A stretch of DNA of 64,000 nucleotides from Halicephalobus mephisto. Lineage: Eukaryota > Nematoda > Chromadorea > Rhabditida > Panagrolaimidae. The notes beneath the pieces are model-generated. The model saw nothing but the letters and a program-made list of their open reading frames with translations. It did no database searches and had not been told where the DNA came from. The stretch spans positions 496,001 to 560,000 of the forward strand of contig SWDT01000211.1 in NCBI GenBank assembly GCA_009193035.1, in the 5' to 3' direction. This document shows, piece by piece, positions 12,501 to 23,300 of this stretch. Numbering within the stretch: position 1 is the stretch's first letter; each line of letters opens with the position of its first letter. A program made the translations under genes and the position numbers.

Positions 12501-13488
12501 GAACATAGAGCATTTTCAGGAATCGTGGTAAATTGTTGATGAGTGTTGTGATGAAGAAATGACTGCCGAAAATGAAACTGCCACTGTTGCTAGTTTTCAA
12601 TTAACAACAGAAGACGAGAGCTGCTTCAGTGTAGCTATTTTCATCTTCAGCTCTTCATGACTGATATGTTCCTAACCCAACTCAAACTCCATATTCATCA
12701 AAAATTGGCTTCAATTTACAGTATTATGAACTAAATGTCACATACGATTAATTTAAAATAAGAGAAACATTCTCAAGAATAAAGACTGGAACTTTATAAA
12801 AAACATTGCCCGAAGAAAAACGTCTATAATACGATTTTTCAACTTGTTCTTCAGCTATTTTGGGTCACTCGTAACCGAAATAGAGCACAATGTCAATAGG
12901 TTTCAATTGAAGGAATTAAGTTGTCCACATGAAGCCGTTTTTTGGTAAGAAGGAAGTCCATCTCTCCAAAAACCAAGACCCATAATTTGGCCCCTATTGC
13001 CCATGAGTGTTGTTTTGTCAAATGGGCCCTATTTAAACGTTATAGTTTTTTATGCTCTTCTGAATGCATAAAAGTCTGAGTTTCAAAATCCCCCAAATTC
13101 CGGATCTTTTTTAAGTGCACATTTGTACCTGTTGTGAAATTCGTCGAGGAAGATACGATTTTAAAATATACATTTTGCAAAGAAAACCTGCGGCAACCTT
13201 TGTCCATTGAACAGATGTTATCGTGTAAAGGCCGAATTCAAATGATCGATCAGATTTGAAAAATAAGCCAAATTAAACTCGCAAACTACCTTTCTAAAAA
13301 TAATGCAATTTTTAAACAAGTAAACCTACCTGTTTTGAAGCATTTTTAAATCGATTCAATGATTGTACAACTCGGAAGGCAGAAGTCCATTTCTTTTTAG
13401 AAGATCGGGATTCCCTATTTAGAGTTTGTTGTTTGGAGAGTTTACGGCCTTCAACAATAGAAGTGGTGGAGGAACTTCTTCGGCTCAT
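9528..13488 (-). CDS. SH3-domain protein with Ser/Pro/His-rich linker
   Basis: Unidentified, probably cytoplasmic adaptor. Five exons on the minus strand: 13488-13330, 12061-11431, 10846-10595, 10158-10048 and 10000-9528, all phase-consistent, for 541 residues. The N-terminus is basic and Ser-rich (MSRRSSSTTS...KKKWTSAFRVVQSLNRFK). Residues ~54-263 are a low-complexity linker with repeated short (S/H)-Q/P-x-L-x-F motifs. Then come VDPVYLALKQATGRY, VSLQDSGYAE and APKLNKQMKSLSLDCAE. The C-terminus is an SH3 fold: LFLGERLMIVDNGDPDWLHG, then LTFPKTCVAPI, where the WLHG and FPxTCV positions fit the binding face. After it comes a conserved-looking tail with RDQVVFAQPNS. The ATG is chosen because it lies 17 bases after a TTTTCAG acceptor; the first intron (1,268 nt) uses an unusual CTTAAG acceptor, so that junction is the weakest. 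I do not recognise the family. Confidence 0.7.
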
Positions 13489-16415
13489 CTCAGACAGTTT
13501 GAGCTCTGAAAATGAAAAATTAACATCGACAAAATGGAGTAATCACGATATCACAATTAAGCGTTGATTACCTATTTTCCGTTCTAAAATAGCAGTCCAA
13601 AAATAAATTTCCGCGTTAGAAAATTTGGTTTAGAAAAAGAATTCTTTGAACCCAAACAATGAGTCTAAATAAATCTCACTGGATTTCGTAAAAAAATCAA
13701 TGTCAGAAGTCAAAATTTGTCTAAAAATCAAAAACAGATCTCCTGAGAGAGATTTCAGGTGACTCAAGAGATAAATAACTTTAGCTGGATAAATCTTTTC
13801 GAAGGAATCAATGGCCGATTAAAATTTAATGATGTGGGCAAAAACGTCAAGAGATAAAAAATGATGGTGTGGGAGTAGGATTTATAGAGTATTTGAAAAT
13901 CTGTAACTCCCACAGAAAGACAATTAGTTTTCTAATTATTGGCTTAAGTAACAAAAGTCTATTTGACAAAGGTTTTTTATTACGAAACTTCTAGAATATA
14001 AAAACAGTGCAATGGGAAAACTGTCAAACACCCCCACAGGGAAAAAAGAAGGGATAGTCTCGAAATCCGTGTAAATAAGTGAGACGAAAGAATAAAGAAG
14101 CTTAGTTCGTTCGTAGAGCATCAATGACATAAATAGCGTTATTGGAAACCGAAGCATTCACAACGGAGTCCGGAAATACAAGATTAATTAACACTTGGAT
14201 ATGTCATCGTCAAATGAAAGTGATACTCTGATATTCAGTTCGCTTTTAAGCTGATGAGAAAGTAATATTCTGTTACACTTTAATATTTTCAATTCGCCAT
14301 AAGATGATTAGGAATTCTTGGAAGCGATCAAAAAACAAGGTAGTTACCTAGGTATGGGCTATTTTGGGCAAGCGTAAATAACAATACACGGAGAAACAAA
14401 ATCTTGTATGATGTGAAATCTGAGATAGTCATTTTAAATCCAACAAGAGGCTAAGACAATGAAATAAAACGAATTCATAATATTTCCCGGAAAGTGAAGA
14501 AGAATTTTAAATCCTAAAAATTGTATACACTTCCGGACTCCTTTGCTTCCGGCCGTTCAGAAGTCCAGTAAACCGAAGCTTTTAACGTTTTTAAATACTT
14601 CATTGTTTGCACTCGAATGCCGCTGTGAAATTCTTTTATTCAATCCTCAAATAAATCGTAAAGCGCCCCCTTATCTCCATCAAAAAGTAATACTAAGAAC
14701 ACAATAAATTTTCTTTTGTTCCTTCTGAAAAAATCCCAATCACAGCTGCATGGAATAACAAACACATAAGAAGGTAGTGAAAGCAACGTCAGCCGCCATG
14801 ACACCACCCTCACTAATGTTGTTGAGAACAGACATGCACTTGATTTAGTGACTCAACGAGCGTTTTTCGTGGTCACTTGTCGGCAAATTGTGTCATCCAC
14901 CTTCATCCACCCTCACTCGGAGTAGTCTCATAAAGCTGAGCTCGTAAATTCGAATTACGACAAACGTTTTATGAGGAAGTAGCAGCTGATCTATTGAGCC
15001 CTCCGGCTAAAATTGCAACCAACCGTTGCTGGCAATTTCTTTTAGTTATTTTTTAGTCGTGATCATTCAGGATTAAAGGAGGATATATTTTAGAGCATGA
15101 AAGAAAATGGATGAGACAAGCCTACAACATAATAAATGAACAATTTTCTACTCTAGGATTTTCCCCTAAATAATGAACAGAAAAGTAACGAATGTCTAAT
15201 GCTGTGGGGCGTGCTTTCCATAAAGCTAATGACTCCATCACCTTCAAAACAAATCCGGATTCCATAAATGGAATCACTTGTCAATCTTCTGTCCCAGACT
15301 GAAAATATGATAATCTGGCACGAGAATTTAGAATAATATAGATGTCAATATGGTCTTATTTTTTGATGCCGGCAAAGTTTTCGTTTAAAAGCATCCAAAT
15401 AATCTTATCTCTCAACCTTGTTAAAGTTCCACCGAAAAGCATTATCTTTAATTATTTCTCATTTTTAAAATATTTGCAAAGCTTTAAGTAATTCGTCATA
15501 TAAAAATTATCAAAATAATGTGAATTTCCATTTATTTAATTTTAATGAAGATTTTAAAAAATCGTTAAGGTACTCCCGAATAAATAATTTTCTAGTAACG
15601 CTAGATAAGACAAATTTAACTTTCTACTTAAATATTTGCTTAAAAATTAAATCTTAAAATTACAACGGAAACTACAAACGTAAAAAGTGCCTGAAGTCAA
15701 ATTTAAATTTCATGCGAAGTGGTTTAGAACCTGGATTAAATTTGCTCTTAAAAGCATAGTACTACGGAAGGACCTTAAAGCGGATTAAAAGTTACAATAA
15801 TCAAATATAGTCGTTCTTTTTTAGTCCTTTCAAAAGGAAAATGAAATTTTAGGATTCAATGCTTTTTAAAAATAAATTTTGTATCCGGCAAATTGTTTTT
15901 TATATCAAAAGTCCATTCATTTCATATTGAATGACATAATTTTTCTTTTTGACTATAATGCCTGAGAAGTAAAAATAGAATCCGGAATTAAGATATTTTT
16001 AAACCATTCTTTAGCAACAGAGAGTATGACAAATCTTATTGGATCCGCTTCACGGTACCTAATTTTGTCAGTCTTCTCGATTGCTAGTTCCTTTTTATTG
16101 CAACTTTATGCATTTCAAATTCAACACACTTTGGACGACTTCCGACATCATCGACCTTCGTCGACAATTTTCATGTCATGAAAACCACGAATTTCTAACT
16201 TCTTATTGTGCTCCATATTCATTGTAATTCCATAAAAACATCCAACGACCTGGAATAAAGATCGATTTCGATGTCATCGTTGAAGAAGTTTCACATTGTA
16301 ACTGCTCTCAGCAGCAGAGCCATTTTTGGCAAGAATAAATTTCGATTTCTCTGTGTATCAATGGAAAGAGAAGTCGGTGAATTACTCGAATTATTGGTAA
16401 TAAATTTATTTTCAG
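13489..16415. other. 2.9-kb AT-rich intergenic region
   Basis: Lies between the divergent SH3 and K+ channel genes, so it should hold both promoters. It also holds the first coding exon of the K+ channel, probably in the last ~150 bases, where frame FDFSVYQWKEKS could splice to 16416 through a 39-nt intron (GTGAAT...TTTTCAG), though no ATG connects cleanly. A less AT-rich stretch near 14740-15020 shows no gene. Confidence 0.35.
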
Positions 16416-17582
16416 AAGTTGACGACTTTCTTCTTTCATTTTGGATTACTTGTCCTTTGTATTGGTTACGTGGTTGCAGGGGCTACAGTGTTTTATTGGA
16501 TCGAGAAACCTCATGAATTGAAAAGAAGAAATTACACCTTGGAAATCGTCGAAATTGAATCCGCTACATTGGCGGATATTTCATTTGATATGTTATTACA
16601 GAGTGAAAATGGTTGTTGTTAATTTATTTAAGCATTAATGATTTTCTTTAGATTTTGACTCTTTTAACCAATCCATGGATATTATTTTTAATCATTATGA
16701 ATCTGTATTTTTCGACTTATTCAAGGACCCTATATCGGCGAATGTCTTTGACGCAATGTTTTACGGTAACTGCTGTTCCATTGGAACGTGGAATCCCATG
16801 TCTGCTCTTCTAATGGCCTCTACAACGGTTATTCCAGTTGGATTCGGCTTTCTTACTCCACTGACTTCTACCGGGAGACTTTTCTTCATTGTTTATGCGA
16901 TTGTCGGAGTGCCATTGACGTTGATGGTCACTTCCGACATCGGCAAATTTGTTTGTGGATTTATTTTTTCTTTTCTCAACGAGTCCCCCATAAGATCCAT
17001 GCTCGTTCTAATGGCGATGCTCATCAGTTATCCAATCCTTATGGGATTAATAATTAGTTTAGTCTCGCCAATGAAGATCGTTGACAGTCTGGTTTGTGTT
17101 TTAAGCGAAATTGTCCTTATAATTGTTTTCTTTAGTATTACTCGATCATGTGTATATTCACAATTGGATATGGAGACATTCTGTAAGTTGATTCTAACAT
17201 ATAACTGGTTAGCTTTCATCATTCCAGACCACCGATTTCCGTCCCAATTCTCATTTTGATGATTGTCGTTGGAGTAACATTAGTTACAGTAAGTGTGGAA
17301 CTCGTCGGAAGTACCATCATTCATAATGTCCACTATATGGGAAGGAAGATGAGCAAAGCAAGAGAAATCGCTGGAAGAGTGATCAAAATGGCCCATAAGA
17401 TCAATGTCAATCGGGGTCTCAGTCTCGGAATCTCACAACTGAACGCCTTTACTCGACTGGGAATGTCGATGGATGTCAGATCCAGCACTATCAAAACTAT
17501 GAAAGAAGCTTATGAACCTGAGATAGCGTTAGATTTTGTGGATTTTGCTTCAACAAGTGGGATTTACACAACGGATCCATAA
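16416..17582 (+). CDS. Two-pore-domain K+ channel, TWK family (5' end incomplete)
   Basis: Background (leak) K+ channel subunit of the plasma membrane; two subunits form one pore. Exons: 16416-16611, 16652-17091, 17136-17182 and 17228-17582, in consistent phase. TM1 is FFFHFGLLVLCIGYVVAGAT, followed by an extracellular cap with an N-glycosylation site (NYT). Pore loop 1 reads SALLMASTTVIPVGFGFLTP. Next come TM2 (FFIVYAIVGVPLTLMVTSDI), the PLTL turn typical of K2P channels, and TM3. Pore loop 2, split over the small 47-nt exon, reads YSIMCIFTIGYGDILP. TM4 and a ~90-residue cytoplasmic tail follow. Oddity: in pore 1 the filter threonine of TVGYG/TIGFG is replaced by proline (I-P-V-G-F-G), while pore 2 is canonical. 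The first coding exon is unresolved. The gene converges on the GPCR at 17651, 68 bp away. Confidence 0.9.
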
Positions 17583-17650
17583 GTATTGTTTTAGTAATCC
17601 TTAAATAAAAAGTGAAAAAGTTTATTTTATACATCTGACTGACGGCACAA

Positions 17651-18879
17651 CTACAATGTTTGGTGTTGAGTTATATTACTTACAGATGACTGAAGGTCAA
17701 GTAATTATATGGCAGTGACTTGAGTCTATAATTGCACTGTAGTGCTTTTGTAATTAAATTAATTACCTTATTCTCAGATTGCCGCAGTAAAGGCTGATAG
17801 TGAGAAGGAACACAGGGACAAAGAAGCTGAGCAGCCATTTTCCGGAACCGTCGGCCGAATATCGCATAAATTAGAATATTTGATGCACTAAAACATCGAT
17901 TACTAATTGGACAAAGTACAACTGACTGACCTATTGACGCAAACCAGTAGATTGCCAATTGTGAGAAAGTACTGTGTTGAGTTTACTGTTAAATTTAACC
18001 CTTCGATGATTTGATTGAACCCGGCGAGAGAGTTAAAGACGATGAAGGCGACAATCGTTACTGTAGCCATTCTCGTCATTCGATCGTTATCTTCTGTTCT
18101 TTGGTTCATCCGCATTTGCTGCCTCATTTTGTAAGCAGTACGGACGGCGTGGACTGTGATTACATTTAAAATAATGATAATGAGCCAAGGAATAAGCAAA
18201 ACGAAAAGAAGATAGCCGTAAGTAATATAGATGACGATATAGAGTGGATGATTACGCAACGAAGTTGGTTTCAGTTTTCCTGACTCGTCTTGGGAGAGTT
18301 CGAAAGCCGTAGGAAGTTTGTAGACTATGCTGATAATTGTAATGCAGCTGAGGACACACATAGCCCTTCTGCTGGTGCACCAGAGTCTCATATGCAGCGG
18401 GTACTTGACTGCAAGGAACCTGTCCACCGTAATGGCTACACAAGTCCATACAGAACCCGTTTGTGCAATTAAGGATATGGGATATGTGAAAAGTGAAGAA
18501 TGCCAGAACATTTGGCACACCGCTCCTTCGTCTCCCTAAGAATCAAAGTTCATTGAGATTTATCTAAAAAATTAACTACCTGTTGTATGCATGCTTCCAT
18601 AGGTGGATAGATCATCAGTGACATGATTAGTAAAACAAGGTCGAAAATAGAAAGACCGGCTAGGTAAATATTCAAAGATGACCTCATCTGTTTCCGAGTG
18701 AAGATTATTATGGAAATACTAGCTCCGACTACTCCAGGAATACATACAACAGGAATCAGAATCGAGTAAACAAAGGATTTGAAGGAAACGTGATTTTGAT
18801 TGACATCCACGTCAGCGTCTGTATAAACATGCGCATCCGTGGCTTCGTCGAACACATCGTTGACAGGAGAAGATTGCAT
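17651..18879 (-). CDS. Rhodopsin-class GPCR, neuropeptide (FMRFamide-like) receptor type
   Basis: Seven-transmembrane receptor, most like nematode and insect FMRFamide-peptide receptors. Four exons on the minus strand, 18879-18580, 18535-17931, 17887-17767 and 17689-17651, phase-consistent, 354 residues. TM1 is SILIPVVCIPGVVGASISII; TM2 follows MRSSLNIYLAGLSIFDLVLL; TM3 is SLIAQTGSVWTCVAITVDRF, with DRF in place of DRY and the following LAVKYPLHMR; TM5 holds YGYLLFVLLIPWLIIIILNV; TM6 is RMATVTIVAFIVFNSLAGFN; TM7 ends NSASNILIYAIFGRRFRK, an NPxxY variant without proline. The N-terminus is acidic and lacks a signal peptide. The ATG lies five bases after a TTTCAG acceptor, suggesting trans-splicing. 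The last 13-residue exon is inferred from phase and splice sites only. Confidence 0.85.
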
Positions 18880-20365
18880 TGAACCTGAAATAAGTTAATA
18901 AAAAATACTATGGATTTACACATCGACAAAAAATTGAAACATCGATTTCAGAAGGACGAAGACATCATATTTTAAGAATATAAATAATTCATTAAATTGT
19001 TTCAGACTTACTAGCTTTCTTAACTGCTCTATCTACTAAAATTAAGGAAACGTCGAAGTTATTTGCATTTTCCGCGAAGGAGATGGAGACAATAACTTGT
19101 AATGATTTCAAGAAACTGTAACTATCGTCAACTATGTAGGTTGAAATTTCAAGAAGCCTGTAAATTAGGCTTAAACCAAATGGCGGACATAATATTGCAT
19201 GAAGAGAAAAACAACAATACGGTTCAGTTATTTTGTAAAAATAAGATTAAAAACAAATCTGTACTTCAACGAAGAAGAAACTTTCAAAAAGAAAAAAGAG
19301 TAAGTTGATTAAACACAGCCCACCCTCAAAAACTTTATAAATGAGAAATGCCATGGAAGCTCCGGTTGAGAGCGTTTAATGGATGGATTTATAAGTTTGA
19401 ATAATTATTAGAGACAAGTATCCACAATTTTTTAATAGACTTTAAACAATTGCAAAAAACCGAAGGTGAAATGTAATCTCTTAAGTGTAGGCAAAAGAGA
19501 CCTTTTCCTCTGCAAATCCAAGTCCAAGAATTGTTGGATAAATTAAGACAAAACTATTGCGCTCTGAATTAACGTCATAGAAAATCCGCAGAACTCGACT
19601 TACGGGAATTATTAGTTCTTCCTGAAGATGGACCAGAAATTAAACTTCCTATTCGGAGTAAAGAATTTAGATAAATAGTGATAAAAACAAGCACATCCTA
19701 TTTTCATCGGCTTTCACTGGAGACCAATTTGTGTACTCAATTAGGGTTTGTTTTCCGTCCTCGTCATCAACAAACTCAAATAAATCCATGTTCCTTTTAA
19801 AATTAACCTTGAAGTAATTGCTTTTTTTAAAATTACATGATAAACTGGACTGAGTAATTGCATGATCAAATATGAGTCTCTAGTTAGCAATAAGTAAAAA
19901 AGACAAATTAGAGACCAATTCTTCATAAAGTATTCTCGAAGAACGTGGACTGGCATGAGAATTAGAAAAAAATGAACTGACACTTGTCATCATAGTCGTC
20001 CAGGGAATATACACAAATTTGTTTGAGGAACTGTTCATGTTTTTTCCATTTTGTTATTTTATGAGTATTTTCAAGTTTACTTTTCATAATAAACAAAATA
20101 GGAAATAAAACTGTTATTGAAAATTTTGCCGTATTAATAAACATAAAGATGGGGTTGAGTTTTTAATTAAATGGTCTTCAGTCTTTATGGGATTTTGAAA
20201 ATTTTCTAGTTTTATTTTAAATCGAACAATTAAAAAAGATCAACTTGTTTGAGCAGATGACAAGCAAACAAGATTAATTTCTGTACAAAAGTGAGAACGG
20301 AATCTTCTACCCATACTTGGTAAGAATAAAAAATTGCACGGGTTTGCAAAATAACCGGAGAACAA
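18880..20365. other. 1.5-kb AT-rich intergenic region
   Basis: Between the GPCR start and the RhoGEF 3' end. Short open frames occur on both strands (for example 19962-20144 minus, with a hydrophobic start) but lack splice sites or recognisable motifs. Confidence 0.3.
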
Positions 20366-23300
20366 CTAAGACTTGGGTGGCAGTGGAGGCAGATGAGAGG
20401 GAGGTTCCGTTAACGTTTCTTCGCTAACTGTTCTGTTTCCTGGCCCATTTTCAGCAAGATCCTGAAACTTTCCAATTAAACTCTATTTCTTTATTTGAAT
20501 AACCTTATAATGATAAAGTTGTTGCTTGATTAGAACCATCTCTGACTGTTGATCTTGAATGACTTGCAATAATGCCATCAAATGGTTCATTAAGTGTGCC
20601 GAGATGGCTGTCAGTTGATAACAAGGCACAGAAGGTAAATGCCGTTCTGATTCGTTGAGAGTCACTTTCTCTCCAGAATCCTTTTTCACACTCATTCCTT
20701 TGTTTATGACGTCAAGCAATCTATTTCCTTGGACTATTGCTGACATAGCTAATTCCTTTGAGCTTTTTTGTTTTAGATCGCCTACGGAAAGACTAGCCAT
20801 GGATTCCGCCATTTTCTCCAACTCTGCAACGTTCTAAAACACGTATATAAGGAATAAATAAATTGAACCAATTTACAAACCTTTCCATCTCCAAGAAAAC
20901 TTGCCAGTATTTTTTGTTTATCAAGAAGCGCATCCATAATTAGCTTATCATCTCTTCGTAGCTTTTCTGTCGGTGTCAGAATCGGTTGTGCATGTTCAAA
21001 TACTGTTGGTTGTTGAACTGTGATCTCATTAGCACTTACAAGTCTTGGATGAGTTACAACATGAACTCTTTCAACTTTTTTGTCCTCAAAGGCGGAATGA
21101 GGTCTTGGAGTAGAACCAGTGGAGTGTGAATCTATATTGACTTCTGGAGTTGTATCCTCTTGGTTCGATCCCTGACTAATTTCTTGGATTTGTGTTTCAA
21201 TTAGTCTATGCCACCTAAAATAGAGTTCAGTAATGCATTCAAGAAAGCTAAAAACATACGTTTTTCGTTCTGTAGCTGTCGTGGCTACAAACTCAAAAAT
21301 CCGGAAATCACGTCTGCTCAGGAGAGAAAACGCTCGTTTGTCATTGGCTTTATCTTTGACAATCATCTGATGAAGTTTCAACAAAGGAGTTAGTCCAGCT
21401 TCATGGATTTTGAGCTGCAATTTCCCTCCATCTGCTTTCGTTAGAAAGACCATCAGAGTCTCCAGAAGGACTACATGAAGATCAACCATCTTTGTTCTGC
21501 TGATTCTCCAAGTCAATGGGCCTTCATAGATTAATTTATGTCTAAAAGACATTGTACTTTTAAATGAATCCTAAAAATGGACACTTACTTAGTAAAGTCA
21601 AAATCTTGGAAAAAAGCCTCAAATTGGTCATTCATGTCAATGTTCGTGGTGTCGAGACGACGTTGAAGTTCATCGAGTCTTCTGTAGTTCTCAGCATTTC
21701 TCTTTGCACTATTGACTGCTTGAAGGATCTTTTTAGCACAAATAACAGCATTCAGAATCTGAGTCTGTTCCGAACTAGGGTCTTTTGTATATTTCGCAAT
21801 GGTTTCCAGAAGCATCGGATACTTGACAAGTCTTTGCATTTCCATCGGTATCATGTCTTTTAATTGAAGTTTCCTACAGAGTGGATTGCTTTCTGCCTCT
21901 AGTAGGAAAGCCGTAAAAGGATCTTCTTTCGCTCTACCGTATCTTAATCTCAAATAATCCAAAGCATGTTGTTGATGTTGACAGAAAGTAGCCGTCGCTT
22001 TCATGAGTCTGTCGCCATTGGTGCCGTCAAATATTCCCTCCATGAGTTCCCCGATGTCACCATAAAGTCCATTTAGAGTCGAATCCCTCTTCCAGAGATC
22101 CAAAGCAAGCTTCATTTTATGTTTAATCTCTGTGTGGATTTCAAGAATCTCATCCAAATTAGCAAATATCAATTTGATAACATCAGGACTAACGATTTGT
22201 TTCATTAGCAACGGCTTGTAAAATACCCGGAAGATAACTTTGAGATTACGAACATGAGTTCTTTCCGTATGAAAGAGTTCTAAATAGTGTATTAAAGCAA
22301 AAGAATGGAGAAAAGTGCTTACCATTGATTACTTCCTGTCTTTTCTTTTCTTTTGGTTTCAAATGGCGAATAATCTCCCAACTAATGATTGTTTCGAGTG
22401 GGGGAACTTCTGTTTCCACTTCCAAATCACTATCTCCTTCTGCTAATGCTGTCTGTTCTATCTTCTCCAGCAACCGTCGAGTTTCTTCCTCGTTGTTGGA
22501 AGTCTGCGAGAGGGATGAGCTTCCAGAGACTGAACCCATTTCGATTGCCCGCAACAGTGCAGGTGGTCGATCATCATACTCTAATTCCCCTCTTCTGAAA
22601 GTAGTAACAATTGGTTCTTCGTAGGCTTCATCAGGTGGAGGCCCTAATTGCTCCGCTGCACTCCAAGCAGTTGGAGCAGACTTGCCTCTGCTCGATTGCC
22701 GGATTAATTCGGTCTAAAACACAAATAATTATGAACCATAACACAAGATATTTAGTAATTACTGGGAAAATGACAACACACCTTTGTTCGAACACTTTGG
22801 GAACGCAACACAGGACGATCACCAACCTCTGTACCGATTCCGGAATCAGACGACGTGGATTTGGCGTTTTCTACAACAGAAGAGGCTTGAGGAGGCGGTG
22901 GTGGAGGAGTACTGTTCCACTGCTGAGGCACAGATGGAATGGACGAAGAAGGAACCGGAGGTGGATGAATGTTCCTGAGTTCTGGAGTGGACCTGTCTAA
23001 GTGGCCTAACGAGACAGCTGAAGCTGTTGCCAAGGGCTGAGTTGAAGCAGAAGTTTTTAGACTCTCAATCGTCGAAGGCTTTGAAGGCGATTCGTGACGA
23101 TTTTGAGTAGAAATTGAAGCGCCAAATAAATTGGAAGTAGAGGATGTAAATGGCTTTTTTACGTTTTTTGTTGCTGAAGGCTTTGTCTTCTGAGTTGCTG
23201 GATAGCAATGATCGGAGAGATGAGCTGCACACTGTTTATGAACCAGCACATCGCAATCTAAACAAAGATATCACCATTTATTAATCCAATCAATTTAATT

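Noticed and set aside
14755..14860. Minus-strand ATG frame SVLNNISEGGVMAADVAF as a first exon of the SH3 gene
   Set aside because: No suitable donor, and the SH3 gene already has a plausible start just after a TTTTCAG acceptor at 13506.
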